Positions 36,150 to 44,601 of a DNA stretch of 64,000 nucleotides are shown here, one piece after another. Position 1 is the first letter of the stretch. Each line of letters opens with the position of its first letter. Source of the stretch: Roseburia zhanii. Its GTDB lineage: Bacteria > Bacillota > Clostridia > Lachnospirales > Lachnospiraceae. The stretch covers positions 1 through 64,000 of the forward strand of contig NZ_JACOPH010000014.1 of assembly GCF_014287635.1 (NCBI RefSeq). Direction: 5' to 3'. The notes below the pieces were generated by a model. The model was given only the letters and a program-made list of their open reading frames with translations. It was not told the DNA's origin and did no database searches. The position numbers were made by a program, and so were the translations under genes.

Positions 36150-37856
36150 ATGTTTAAGAAACTTAACAAAATGAAGATTGGTGCACGACTGAAAAAATCT
36201 TTCAGACAGATTATTCTCATTTTTGGAATATTATCAGCACTGGTTGTAGTGATTATGCTTTATACGATAAACAACTATGGAACGATACTGGATAATTATG
36301 CGTATCCACAGGGAGACATTGCTATGGCAATGAATGAATCAGCGGAAGTAAGGGCTGCCTCAAGAGGTATTGTAGGTTATGATTCAGATAGTCTCATTGA
36401 AAGTATGAAAGAACAGCATGAACAGGCTGTTAAATCGTTTGAGGAATATTTGGAAAAAATACGCCCAACAATGATAACAAAAGAGGGAACTGCCTGCATG
36501 GACGCTATTGATAAAGCATGGGCAGAGTATAAGGAAGTGGATGCAAAAGTAATTGAGGTCGGTGCAACGACTGATACTGCGAAATCATTACAGGCTCAGC
36601 GGATGATGACCGATGAAGCAGCACCAAAGTATCAGGCGTTGGATGATGCTTTACAGAAACTTATGGCTTTGAATATTTCACTTGGAAACGCTAAACGTGC
36701 ACAGTTGAGAACGGTTATGATAGCTGCATTGACAATTATAATAATTGTAATTGCAGTATCAACGATTTATTCAAACAGTCTTTCCGTTGCAATATCAAAG
36801 AGCATTGAAAAACCATTAAATGAATTAAAGGACAGATTTATTACATTTGCAGAGGGTGACATAGATTCTCCACTTCCAACGGTTGAGTCTGAGGATGAAA
36901 TTAAGGAACTTGTATCTGGTGTATCTGCAATGTCAGACAGAATTAGAGTTATAATTAAAGATTCTGGCAGAATGTTAAATGAAATGTCAGAAGGTAATTT
37001 TGCGATTGATACAGAGTGTGAGGAAGTATATACAGGAGCATTTACCGATTTGCTGACAGGCATAAGAAAAATGAATGAGGAGATTGATACAACTGTAAGA
37101 GGGGTAGATGATGCATCGGGGCAGGTTCTTACAGGTTCCACAAACCTTGCAGAAGCGGCACAGTCTTTAGCAGAAGGCGCAACGGATCAGGCGGCATCGG
37201 TTGAGGAAATGCAGGCAACTATCAATGAACTTACAAGCGGAATAAAAACAACAGCAGAAGAATTAGGAACAGCTTACGATGAAGCCTATAAGTATGCGGA
37301 GATTGCAGAAGGCAGTCGTGGAGATATGGAAGTATTAGTGCAGGCTATGTCACGCATAAATGAAACCTCTGAGAAGATAGGAGCAATTATCACACAGATT
37401 GAAGATATTGCAAGCCAGACAAATCTTCTTTCATTAAATGCTTCGATTGAGGCAGCAAGAGCTGGAGAAGCCGGAAAAGGTTTTGCTGTTGTTGCGGATC
37501 AGATCAGAAACCTTGCAGAACAGAGTGCAAAATCAGCGGTGGATTCAAAAGCACTTATTGAAGCGGCTATTCATGAGGTTGGAGATGGAAATATGTATGC
37601 AGAGAAAGCCTCAACTTCATTGAGAGAAGTTGTGGATGGCATACAGGCGATTGCAGACAGTGCGAAAAAGATAAAAGAAATTTCCATTGAACAGGCAGAC
37701 AGTATGGAACAGGTAGAGGCAACCGCAGAAAGAATTGCTGAAGTTGTTCAGAATAATTCGGCTGCGGCACAGGAAACATCAGCGACGAGTGAAGAACTTA
37801 CAGCTCAGGCTACAACACTTAGCGGTATGGTTTCGGTATTTAAATTAAGACAATAA
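36150..37856 (+). CDS. Methyl-accepting chemotaxis protein
   Basis: A 568-residue chemoreceptor. Membrane helices at about 20-42 and 188-208 enclose a four-helix-bundle sensor domain; a HAMP domain follows (about 210-262). The signalling domain has the highly conserved tip [20 protein letters not shown] and [17 protein letters not shown]. The start with AAGGAGACAAG upstream is chosen; the frame is open further 5' without a site. No CheA, CheW or flagellar genes are near, so it is an orphan that must use the host pathway. It is downstream of the GACA repeat. Confidence 0.92.
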   Translation: MFKKLNKMKIGARLKKSFRQIILIFGILSALVVVIMLYTINNYGTILDNYAYPQGDIAMAMNESAEVRAASRGIVGYDSDSLIESMKEQHEQAVKSFEEYLEKIRPTMITKEGTACMDAIDKAWAEYKEVDAKVIEVGATTDTAKSLQAQRMMTDEAAPKYQALDDALQKLMALNISLGNAKRAQLRTVMIAALTIIIIVIAVSTIYSNSLSVAISKSIEKPLNELKDRFITFAEGDIDSPLPTVESEDEIKELVSGVSAMSDRIRVIIKDSGRMLNEMSEGNFAIDTECEEVYTGAFTDLLTGIRKMNEEIDTTVRGVDDASGQVLTGSTNLAEAAQSLAEGATDQAASVEEMQATINELTSGIKTTAEELGTAYDEAYKYAEIAEGSRGDMEVLVQAMSRINETSEKIGAIITQIEDIASQTNLLSLNASIEAARAGEAGKGFAVVADQIRNLAEQSAKSAVDSKALIEAAIHEVGDGNMYAEKASTSLREVVDGIQAIADSAKKIKEISIEQADSMEQVEATAERIAEVVQNNSAAAQETSATSEELTAQATTLSGMVSVFKLRQ

Positions 37857-37893
37857 GAATTCCCGAAACAAATAATTGATGGAGGAATATATT

Positions 37894-38199
37894 ATGATAG
37901 GTTTTAGTATAATGATGTGGTTTAGTTCTGCTCTTCTCATATTTTTTAGTATTTCTCTGTTAAAAGGAAATTACTCTTCTGTTCATGGTAAAGTATTTGA
38001 AACCACAAATGACAAAAATGGATATGCGAAAGCATTAGGAAAGCCTGTTTTGTTGATAGGAATTTGTGTTTTGTTATCTGGAGTAATTGCAGTTGTATTA
38101 CCGAAAGATTATGCCATTTCTATTGCGGTTGTGTTTATATTATTTATAGCTGTTGTCGCTGGGATATGGTTGTATAAGATTCAAAAGAGATTTTCGTAA
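37894..38199 (+). CDS. Small membrane protein, DUF3784-like
   Basis: A 101-residue protein with three hydrophobic helices: IMMWFSSALLIFFSISLL, PVLLIGICVLLSGVIAVV and AISIAVVFILFIAVVAGIWL. A short polar loop between the first two contains KGNYSSVHGKVFETT. The layout resembles DUF3784 small membrane proteins of Firmicutes. The ATG at 37894 has GGAGG upstream. No function known. Confidence 0.6.
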   Translation: MIGFSIMMWFSSALLIFFSISLLKGNYSSVHGKVFETTNDKNGYAKALGKPVLLIGICVLLSGVIAVVLPKDYAISIAVVFILFIAVVAGIWLYKIQKRFS

Positions 38200-38287
38200 A
38201 TTTCAGTTTTATAAGTCGACTTATATTTACAATACAGTTAGTTTATATGTCCCAAACAATTAGAATGGCATTTAAGGAGATGGAAAA

Positions 38288-38664
38288 ATGAATTTTACCG
38301 ATGAGAAAGATTACATCATGCGAATGATAAAAGAAATGGTTAGAGTATTATTTTCATTAGCCTTTGGGAAAGAGTATGTTTCTGTTGAACTTGAAAAAGA
38401 AAACAAGTATGAAGTATCGGGAAAAAATTTCTTGATATGATTGATTTAGGAAAAATTAACGAAGCAGAGAACATACTTTTAGATAGCATTGACTATACAA
38501 ACAATAACGAGGTAATAGAGGTGGCTCTTTTTTATCAGTACCTTAGTGAAAAAGATAATAAGTTTTTGGAAAACAACAATTATACAAAAGAAGAAGTGCT
38601 TTCTGGTTTCAAACAATTACTTATGAAGTCGGGATATAGCGATTTGCTTTATTTGCTCAAATGA
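38288..38664 (+). pseudogene. DUF6483-like gene split by a -1 frameshift
   Basis: ATG 38288 (AAGGAG upstream) starts NFTDEKDYIMRMIKEMVRVL and runs to a TGA at 38440. The -1 frame then continues as KKFLDMIDLGKINEAENILL to 38664, which is the second half of the same protein family (DUF6483-like). The switch lies at GGA AAA AAT TTC, where A-AAA-AAT is a classical -1 slippery heptamer; equally, one A may have been lost from an A7 run. The second frame also has its own ATG at 38437. Intact product would be about 125 residues, function unknown. Confidence 0.6.
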
Positions 38665-38697
38665 TGAGTAATATTATAAAAATTCACCTTTTTAAAA

Positions 38698-38740
38698 ACG
38701 CCCGTATCGGCATTACTGCTGATACGGGCGTAGCCTTTTT
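38698..38740. terminator. Strong terminator
   Basis: ACGCCCGTATC and GATACGGGCGT form an 11-bp perfect stem, with AGCCTTTTT after it on the plus strand. It also faces the minus-strand gene ending at 38770, so it may serve both. Confidence 0.8.
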
Positions 38741-38769
38741 CTGCCAGAGGGAAGATTACAAATTTGAGG

Positions 38770-39099
38770 TCAGATACTATCCTCTCTGAGAATCAGATTG
38801 TTCTCGACAGTAATGCTGAAATCGGAGAATAATGATGAGCCTTTGAGAATTGCAAAGGAGCAAGTATCTACGTTTGCACACATTGGTAAATGATTTATTT
38901 TTATATCCAATTTTGTACCACGAGAATTAAGCAAACCTTTACACAGGTTTTGCTCTAATTCATTTTTGGGTACACGAAAAGAAATCATCACTTTTCCGGT
39001 GTCTAACAGACAGATTTGTGCTTTAAATTCAATTCCTTTGTATTCAAACTCCACATCTGTAAAATGAGGTGGCTTTTCCTCGATAATAAGTACAGACAT
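38770..39099 (-). CDS. Hypothetical protein behind the exported protein gene
   Basis: A 109-residue beta-rich protein without a signal peptide (HFTDVEFEYKGIEFKAQICL, KVMISFRVPKNELEQNLC). Its ATG lies 3 bases past the stop of the exported-protein gene and no separate ribosome binding site is seen, so translation is probably coupled. It may be an accessory or immunity-type partner of the exported protein; that is inference only. Confidence 0.6.
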   Translation of the reverse strand: MSVLIIEEKPPHFTDVEFEYKGIEFKAQICLLDTGKVMISFRVPKNELEQNLCKGLLNSRGTKLDIKINHLPMCANVDTCSFAILKGSSLFSDFSITVENNLILREDSI

Positions 39100-39101
39100 A
39101 A

Positions 39102-39626
39102 TCAATAAGTCAGAGAAGATGATACATCAGGTGCGGTAAAAGAAACTCCTTTAGCATCAATCATAAAACCGCTGAGTGTTGCCGTATTGGTTCCACGCTT
39201 TGTTGTTACTCCCATGATGTTGCCAGAAGCACTTCCGTCAAACTCAATATCTCCAAGCAAGTAAAATCCTCCACGATTCGTGGTAACATCTCCTGCAAAA
39301 GTCATAAGTCCTTTGGTATAAGAAGTAATGCCCCAATAAATTTGTGAACGGTTAACCCAATAAATGGCTGCTGTTCCTGCATCACCGTATGCTGTTGAAT
39401 AAGGAATGACTTCCGTTTCTGGATCATAAACAATAGTTTCGCCATCCTCATTGATGTAAAAGTGAACAATAGAAATCTCGGAGTTTGGATCAGGCGCAGG
39501 TGCATCATCAGGCAGCCAAGATGGTAATGTTTGCGACGGTGCTCCTTTTGTATCTGCGGCAAAGGCGGTAACACTCATGGAGAGTAGCATAACAACGGAT
39601 AACAGGACACATAATGCTTTTTTCAT
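39102..39626 (-). CDS. Secreted protein of unknown family (ECF group 1)
   Basis: A 174-residue precursor with a clear signal peptide: MKKALCVLLSVVMLLSMSVT ending AFA|ADTKG, cleavage after residue 23. The mature part is beta-rich (GETIVYDPETEVIPYSTAYG, GGFYLLGDIEFDGSASGNIM) with few charged residues and no Cys. Site GAAAGGAG. It is preceded by the 33-codon leader gene and the shared ECF-type promoter. No family recognised. Confidence 0.75.
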   Translation of the reverse strand: MKKALCVLLSVVMLLSMSVTAFAADTKGAPSQTLPSWLPDDAPAPDPNSEISIVHFYINEDGETIVYDPETEVIPYSTAYGDAGTAAIYWVNRSQIYWGITSYTKGLMTFAGDVTTNRGGFYLLGDIEFDGSASGNIMGVTTKRGTNTATLSGFMIDAKGVSFTAPDVSSSLTY

Positions 39627-39697
39627 AGATTAACTCCTTTCGTTTGGTATCAATGCCCATTGAGAGCATGGAAAATTAGTAGATAAAACCATCGGCA

Positions 39698-39734
39698 GCG
39701 CATAACCTAAACATCGACTATATAAGCTATGCGC
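39698..39734 (-). promoter_or_regulatory. Hairpin at the end of leader 1
   Basis: GCGCATA and TATGCGC form a 7-bp stem overlapping the leader-peptide stop codon. The equivalent hairpin is present in leader 2, so the position is conserved. Confidence 0.5.
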
Positions 39735-39828
39735 TTGTCCTGCTGATTTTAAGTCGCAGCCTCCATAGTGGGCAAGAGAAATAAGCAGACCCACACAAAT
39801 GCTCCCATAAAGTATTTACCGTTGCCAT
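39727..39828 (-). CDS. 33-residue leader peptide 1
   Basis: ATG with GGAGGTG 11 bases upstream opens a 33-codon frame ending in AYFSCPLWRLRLKISR-TSA. The last half is identical to the peptide at 42865-42966, and the surrounding DNA (ribosome binding site through to the stop) is almost identical too. The start region AAATAAGC can pair with GCTTATTT inside the gene (39830-39837 with 39779-39786), which would hide the ribosome binding site. It is 27 bases behind the ECF-type -10 box and upstream of the secreted-protein gene. Confidence 0.6.
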   Translation of the reverse strand: MATVNTLWEHLCGSAYFSCPLWRLRLKISRTSA

Positions 39829-39863
39829 CGCTTATTTCACCTCCTGTTTTGTGGATTTACTTG

Positions 39864-39893
39864 TATAACGGACAGACACAGAAAAAGGGACAA
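39864..39893 (-). promoter_or_regulatory. ECF-type promoter 1
   Basis: TTGTCCCTTTTT, 11-base spacer, CGTTATA, on the minus strand. Boxes and spacing are identical to promoters 2 and 3. Drives leader peptide 1, the secreted protein and the 109-residue protein. Confidence 0.7.
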
Positions 39894-39909
39894 TCTTTTT
39901 CTAAATTTT

Positions 39910-40341
39910 TTAGACGGTGCGTTCGGTAGAAGTTGCATCAATCTTGTCTACCCCAGTTGTGACAACTACTCTGGTGCGGTATGTAATACCCATTGTGCCG
40001 GTGTAAGTTTTGGTAATGCTAACCGATCCAGTTCCATCAATCGACCATGAGGTGACGGGTGTCCAACCATTCCCAACTTTCTTTTCCAGATAGAGGGTAC
40101 CTACGGATGATGTCGTCGATTTTTTTGGTGAAATGTATACCGACACAGAAATCTGCTTGCCAGAGATTGAGATAGACGGGACAACAACATTGGTGCTTTC
40201 CCATCGGGGAGTAATGGTTTGTATCGAACCTGTTTGCGACATACTCTCAGGCGCATTTGATGCCGCCGATGCGGGTACGGCATGAGCGGTCATCAGTAGA
40301 GCGGTAGTTAGTGCCAATGTGACAATTTCTTTTTTCTTCAT
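39910..40341 (-). CDS. Secreted Ig-like protein (ECF group 2)
   Basis: A 143-residue precursor with signal peptide MKKKEIVTLALTTALLMTAH ending ASA|ASNAP. The mature part is a single Ser/Thr/Val-rich beta-sandwich-like domain (SISISGKQISVSVYISPKKS, SVSITKTYTGTMGITYRTRV), similar to the surface proteins of gut Firmicutes. Site AAGGAGG. Its promoter is the second copy of the ECF-type motif; no leader peptide is present here. Confidence 0.75.
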   Translation of the reverse strand: MKKKEIVTLALTTALLMTAHAVPASAASNAPESMSQTGSIQTITPRWESTNVVVPSISISGKQISVSVYISPKKSTTSSVGTLYLEKKVGNGWTPVTSWSIDGTGSVSITKTYTGTMGITYRTRVVVTTGVDKIDATSTERTV

Positions 40342-40378
40342 AAATAAAATCCTCCTTGTGCATTATTGGTATCACCCA

Positions 40379-40408
40379 TATAACGCACAAGGAGGAAAAA
40401 AGGGACAA
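40379..40408 (-). promoter_or_regulatory. ECF-type promoter 2
   Basis: TTGTCCCTTTTT, 11-base spacer, CGTTATA on the minus strand, 38 bases before the ATG of the 143-residue secreted protein. Same boxes and spacing as promoters 1 and 3. Confidence 0.7.
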
Positions 40409-40478
40409 TGCTTTCGTGTTCCCATAAAACAGTATTTGCAAATGCTCCCGCAATGGGGAAGATTGGGCGCGACTTCGG

Positions 40479-41090
40479 TCACGCCTTTTCTTTTGCTTCC
40501 AAATCATCCAGAGGGATATATACTCCTCTGTTAATTGTCCAATAATCCTTATAAGCGTAACCGTCCATTGTCCCAACCAACAGCTTCGTTGACTTCTTAA
40601 ATCCTACTCTTTTCATTGCTTCAATTCTTTCAACTGCATAAACAGGAACTTTTGTAATTATTTCCTCGCACTCAAACAAATCAAATGTAGGTGGTACAAT
40701 AAGATTCATAATTGTAAAAATTTCTTCTGAAGTTTCATATTCACTTTTCAAATCAAGTCTAAGAACACCCACATGATTAAAGTTGTCGTTTGCACTACGA
40801 TGAAACACTTCAATCGTGCCGATAGCTTCATGCTTTTCTTTGTCAATAATTGTCCACCTGACAAACCATTTGGATGAATAGGAACTAAGCCAAAACTTAA
40901 TAGCTTGTCTCATTCGATCTTCATTTGGATAATAGAAATTATCTCCATGACAATTATCGCTGTTGAAAAACGGTAGTGCATTTTTATCACTATACACGCT
41001 TACAAGATCCTCGGCATCATCAAGTTGCGAAAACCTCAGTAGAAATTTATCATTTTCAAAAGCTGGACAGTTTTCATATACGTCTGACAT
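40479..41090 (-). CDS. GNAT family acetyltransferase
   Basis: A 203-residue protein of the RimJ/RimL-like GNAT group: FLLRFSQLDDAEDLVSVYSD at the front, WFVRWTIIDKEKHEAIGTIE (the strand pair before the cofactor loop), and VERIEAMKRVGFKKSTKLLV at the C-terminus where the acceptor-site helix usually ends. Substrate unknown. AGGAGG upstream. It lies between the ECF-controlled genes and the sigma/anti-sigma pair on the same strand. Confidence 0.8.
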   Translation of the reverse strand: MSDVYENCPAFENDKFLLRFSQLDDAEDLVSVYSDKNALPFFNSDNCHGDNFYYPNEDRMRQAIKFWLSSYSSKWFVRWTIIDKEKHEAIGTIEVFHRSANDNFNHVGVLRLDLKSEYETSEEIFTIMNLIVPPTFDLFECEEIITKVPVYAVERIEAMKRVGFKKSTKLLVGTMDGYAYKDYWTINRGVYIPLDDLEAKEKA

Positions 41091-41138
41091 TTTATTATAC
41101 CTCCTGAAATTTTGATTTGTTCAGCTAAGATGAGTATA

Positions 41139-42071
41139 TCATTCTGTTGTTATACCAGCGGCAATTTTTATCAGTTCGTCCATATCAATAGAGCCATATA
41201 TAGAAAAGAAATCGCCATCCCGCTCATAGCAAATATAATTCAAATCATCTTTCTTGAAGTAGTAGCCAATCACACCATCCTTGTCAAACGATTCAATTTC
41301 TGTATTTTCTGCGTCGGCGTAAATCCTTGTATCTGATTTACTAAGAAGAATATTAAAATAACTCGATTCGTTGATGGCATATTCATAGGCAAGCATTTCC
41401 GGCTGTTCAACCGTATTCTTCAATTCCGCCCCGTCGGGAAGATAGGTAGGCTTATAGCTCTGCAAATCGGGCTTTGTGTTTTCCCCGTCGCTTTGCAGTT
41501 CAAAGATACTGTATTTTTCAAATGTCTCGACTATCCACGCAATCACTTTTTCCCTGATCTTTGCATTAGTTACCATAGCCGTTGAGAACAACAGGGTTAT
41601 GGTAATTGCTGCGACTGCAACAGCTTTGCCGAACCGTCTGAACACAATATGCGTTCGGCTCTTTCCGGTACTACTTACAGCAGCATCCTCTTTTAGCTCC
41701 GTGCGTAAATAGTCTTTCATAGCAATTTTACAGGCGCGATTGAGAGAAGCATCCGAAATCACTTGCTCCGAGCTAAGCCCCATGCTTGTAGAAAGTAGTT
41801 CACGGTAAAAGCGGAAGCGACCCTTTGCATTTTTCATTTGGAAAAACTTTTCAGTTTCTTGGGGAGATAGCCGGAAGCAGTATCTACTAAATAATAGAAC
41901 AATTCCCTGATGCGGCAAGTGCAGAATCTTTTCGCTTAATTCTCGGATCTTTGCTTTCGGTAAATCTACACAGGAGTAGGCGTCATTATCGGCGGCAGAG
42001 CGAACTTCTATATCCTTTTCAAAGCTGGCATTTGCTGCTTCATGCAGCATGGTTTGCCAATTCATATCCAT
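41139..42071 (-). CDS. DUF4367 membrane protein, probable anti-sigma factor
   Basis: A 310-residue protein with a cytosolic N-terminal half containing LPHQGIVLLFSRYCFRLSPQ. One membrane helix (about 150-175, KAVAVAAITITLLFSTAMVT) precedes an extracellular DUF4367 domain (KPTYLPDGAELKNTV, GVIGYYFKKDDLNYICYERD). The ATG at 42071 has AAAGGTGA upstream and lies 4 bases after the sigma-factor stop. Cotranscription and topology are those of an ECF anti-sigma factor that senses an outside signal. No zinc-binding HxxxCxxC motif is seen, so the inhibition mode is uncertain. Confidence 0.75.
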   Translation of the reverse strand: MDMNWQTMLHEAANASFEKDIEVRSAADNDAYSCVDLPKAKIRELSEKILHLPHQGIVLLFSRYCFRLSPQETEKFFQMKNAKGRFRFYRELLSTSMGLSSEQVISDASLNRACKIAMKDYLRTELKEDAAVSSTGKSRTHIVFRRFGKAVAVAAITITLLFSTAMVTNAKIREKVIAWIVETFEKYSIFELQSDGENTKPDLQSYKPTYLPDGAELKNTVEQPEMLAYEYAINESSYFNILLSKSDTRIYADAENTEIESFDKDGVIGYYFKKDDLNYICYERDGDFFSIYGSIDMDELIKIAAGITTE

Positions 42072-42075
42072 ATCG

Positions 42076-42609
42076 TCACCTTTCCTCATACAGTTTTTGG
42101 AGCTTCTTGACGAGCCGCTGCCCACGTTTTTTTGCGGCATCCTCCGAAATGTTCAGCAATTCACCAATCTCTCTATATCCCATTTCCAGCGTATAGCGAA
42201 GATAGATAAAATGCCGATCATCGGGATTAAGCTGATCTATTACCTCAGTCAGCCTATGTACATCTGCATTGTGAATACATTCATCTTCAATATCGTCCGT
42301 GTCCTCGTCCGAAATATTGTCCCAGTAATCAATGTGAACACTCTGTTGTAATTGACGTAGTACGTCAATAGAAGCATTTTTCACTATGGTAACGCAGAAA
42401 GCGGTCATTTGGGGACAGGGTAAATCAGAAATTTTTTCGATGTTGTCCATGATTTTTATAAATGCAGTGGACACGACATCCTCTGCGGCTTCCTCTGACT
42501 TCACAATATTAAACGAAATGCGCTGGAAGTGGATATGATGCTCATGGAATATCCGCTCTACCAGCGCACGTTGTTCATCATTCAAAACACTAAATAGGAG
42601 TATCATCAT
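42076..42609 (-). CDS. ECF-type RNA polymerase sigma factor
   Basis: A 177-residue sigma factor. Region 2 holds RISFNIVKSEEAAEDVVSTA and FIKIMDNIEK; region 4 holds LNPDDRHFIYLRYTLEMGYR followed by EIGELLNISEDAAKKRGQRL, a clear helix-turn-helix. The ATG at 42609 has GAGGAA 7 bases upstream; earlier in-frame starts lack a site. It would direct RNA polymerase to the three TTGTCCC...CGTTATA promoters nearby. Its own promoter is not of that type. Confidence 0.88.
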   Translation of the reverse strand: MMILLFSVLNDEQRALVERIFHEHHIHFQRISFNIVKSEEAAEDVVSTAFIKIMDNIEKISDLPCPQMTAFCVTIVKNASIDVLRQLQQSVHIDYWDNISDEDTDDIEDECIHNADVHRLTEVIDQLNPDDRHFIYLRYTLEMGYREIGELLNISEDAAKKRGQRLVKKLQKLYEER

Positions 42610-42799
42610 ATAAGTTTCCTCATGGATAGCCCTGCAGCCATCCATTCTAAGTGAGCAAGTAAATTTATTCTTGCACATTATGGGTATTCGTTACAGCGTC
42701 TGCTTGTTTCAAATTATACCACAAGAATGTTGCGCAGGAAAGTGGCAACCCATTAACAAGGTATGAATCAAAAATAATCAAAAATAATTTCAAAAAAGT
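42610..42799. other. Divergent intergenic region
   Basis: About 190 bp between the sigma factor (-) and promoter 3 (+). It has no credible gene. It should contain the sigma gene promoter, but no box set could be assigned with confidence. Confidence 0.35.
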
Positions 42800-42829
42800 T
42801 TGTCCCTTTTTTTGATCTTGACCGTTATA
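42800..42829 (+). promoter_or_regulatory. ECF-type promoter 3
   Basis: TTGTCCCTTTTT (42800-42811), 11-base spacer, CGTTATA (42823-42829). Same boxes and spacing as promoters 1 and 2 but on the plus strand. It drives leader peptide 2, the cysteine protease and the lipoprotein. Confidence 0.7.
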
Positions 42830-42847
42830 TGAGTAAAAGGACACGAC

Positions 42848-42992
42848 AGGAGGTGAAATAAGCGATGACACAGGTTACTACTCTGCATAGGATTATGCGC
42901 GGGGCTGCTTATTTCTCCTGCCCACTATGGAGGCTGCGACTTAAAATCAGCAGGATAGGCGCATAGTTTATACATGAAATATTGCTATGCGC
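42848..42992 (+). promoter_or_regulatory. Structured leader RNA 2
   Basis: AGGAG (42848-42852) and AAATAAGC (42856-42863) pair with CTCCT (42915-42919) and GCTTATTT (42907-42914), closing over the leader ribosome binding site. GCGCATAG (42959-42966) pairs with CTATGCGC (42985-42992) over the stop codon. Both stems recur in leader 1. Confidence 0.55.
42865..42966 (+). CDS. 33-residue leader peptide 2
   Basis: ATG with AGGAGGTG upstream opens a 33-codon frame ending AYFSCPLWRLRLKISR-IGA. It shares 16 consecutive residues with leader peptide 1, and the DNA of the shared part differs at only three positions over about 60. One of the three is a silent Ser codon change; the other two change the residues near the end. 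The peptide is cationic with Cys and Trp. Whether the peptide or the RNA is the functional product cannot be decided by eye. Confidence 0.6.
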   Translation: MTQVTTLHRIMRGAAYFSCPLWRLRLKISRIGA

Positions 42993-43050
42993 ATATTTAG
43001 GAAAGACAAAGCAGGATGTTTTCAGATAATTAAGTGAAAGGAGACTTATA

Positions 43051-44160
43051 ATGAAAAAGATATTAAGTGTTTTGCTTGCTTCTTTATTATTGCTTTCGAC
43101 AAGTGCCACCGCTTTTGCTATGGAAACTGAGACTAATGCAGATAATTGGTTGGTCAGTGCGAATCAGCATCAAATCATTCATAACGCTAAGATTGCTGCA
43201 GAAACAGGTCAAAATGTTACTCTGACAACAAAGATTCTGTCGGATCTAAGTGATAATCATTTTGAACTTGTCGAAGTGGGTGATACAGGATATATGATTT
43301 TCGACCCACAATCAGGCAAGTATTTGGAAGAAGCATTAGATTCGCCTTCTCCATATTTGGGACTTTCAGAAAACTTATACTACTTTGGACCCCTTAACTA
43401 TTATCAACTGTCGGGTGATAAATTTGTTCACACAGTAATTCATAACGAATACGATATGTCTTTTGCTGAATGCCGTTCTTTACAATCTGCATTTGATACG
43501 GCATTACAAAACTCTCGTACACAGAAAGATACAGAAGTATTAGCCCTTATGCAAACGAATCTAAATTCGAGGGCAAGTGTTAATAGACTGCAATCTCATT
43601 TTTCAGCACGTGCAACAAATAAGTATATTCCAAACTACAAATATATCAAAAATGCAATTTATCCTGCAAACGAGAATAACACCTGTGGATATACAGCAGC
43701 GTGTTTGATTTTGAATTACTGGCATAAAGTTAAGGGAAATGTCATTGACAGTTCATTCCTTGATTCTAATGGTAATTTAAAAACTACTGGAAACACTTTG
43801 CAAGACAAGTTACTCTCTTATGGAAAATCGAATTCCTCTTGGGGATTAACTATTCGAGATGTCTTAATCGACTATTGCAATGAGTATGGAGTTGCGGCAA
43901 CTTCAACATACTATGTAACAAATTTCGATATTTTTGCAGAAGTTGGTCGAAACCGTCCAGTAATTGTATTCGGATATTTTCCTGATTCTCCTGGGCAAGT
44001 TCAAAGTCGTGGAAAAGTATTTCATGCAGTTACCGCTTATGGAACATCAACAAGCGGGCTTGTTACTAAACTAATTGTCCATTACGGATGGTCTGGTTAC
44101 AGTCACGTCACATTAGACGGTGGTTTAGTCGGTTCAAGTACACAGTTTGTATTAAATTAA
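43051..44160 (+). CDS. Secreted papain/C39-like cysteine protease
   Basis: A 369-residue precursor with signal peptide MKKILSVLLASLLLLSTSAT ending AFA|METE. A long propeptide-like part (to about 200) includes GYMIFDPQSGKYLEEALDSP. The catalytic domain has Cys about 212 in NNTCGYTAACLILNYW, His about 325 in VFHAVTAYG and the following VHYGWSGYSHVTLDGG. The pattern is that of C39-like or streptopain-like peptidases secreted by gut Clostridia. It is the second gene of the ECF promoter 3 operon; target unknown. Confidence 0.8.
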   Translation: MKKILSVLLASLLLLSTSATAFAMETETNADNWLVSANQHQIIHNAKIAAETGQNVTLTTKILSDLSDNHFELVEVGDTGYMIFDPQSGKYLEEALDSPSPYLGLSENLYYFGPLNYYQLSGDKFVHTVIHNEYDMSFAECRSLQSAFDTALQNSRTQKDTEVLALMQTNLNSRASVNRLQSHFSARATNKYIPNYKYIKNAIYPANENNTCGYTAACLILNYWHKVKGNVIDSSFLDSNGNLKTTGNTLQDKLLSYGKSNSSWGLTIRDVLIDYCNEYGVAATSTYYVTNFDIFAEVGRNRPVIVFGYFPDSPGQVQSRGKVFHAVTAYGTSTSGLVTKLIVHYGWSGYSHVTLDGGLVGSSTQFVLN

Positions 44161-44175
44161 AAAAGGAAGTTAAGT

Positions 44176-44601
44176 ATGAAGAAAGTCTTTACATTTTTTC
44201 TCGCAATGGCAATTATATTTGGAATTTCTGGTTGTGGAAAGAAAGAATATATTGTTTTTCCTTTTTCTGCATCAGATGTTGTGAAAATTGAAACGTACTA
44301 TTCTAACTCAGAGGCAGACACCAAGGAAAAAACGCTAACAGAAGAAGCGGATATTGACTACCTATATACGTTTTTTTCTGAGCTGCCTGTGAAAGATGCA
44401 AATTCAGATTCTACTAACGACGGTAGTACAATAAAATTCGTGTTTGATCTTTCAGATGGGACGAATTACGAACTTGTTTACATTGGTATTGCAACAAAAA
44501 AGGGATACCTACAATCTGAAACTTCTGATTTTTATTATTTTACATCTTCTGACATCATTGGTGTTTGGGCAAACTTATCTAAGATGCGGCTTGACTTTTA
44601 A
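44176..44601 (+). CDS. Small hypothetical lipoprotein
   Basis: A 141-residue lipoprotein: MKKVFTFFLAMAIIFGISGC, lipobox ISGC with lipidated Cys at residue 20. The mature part is one small beta-rich domain (ASDVVKIETYYSNSEADTKE, TIKFVFDLSDGTNYELVYIG). It is 15 bp behind the protease with AAAGGAAG, so probably cotranscribed. It could be a surface partner or inhibitor of the protease; this is only inference. Confidence 0.75.
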   Translation: MKKVFTFFLAMAIIFGISGCGKKEYIVFPFSASDVVKIETYYSNSEADTKEKTLTEEADIDYLYTFFSELPVKDANSDSTNDGSTIKFVFDLSDGTNYELVYIGIATKKGYLQSETSDFYYFTSSDIIGVWANLSKMRLDF

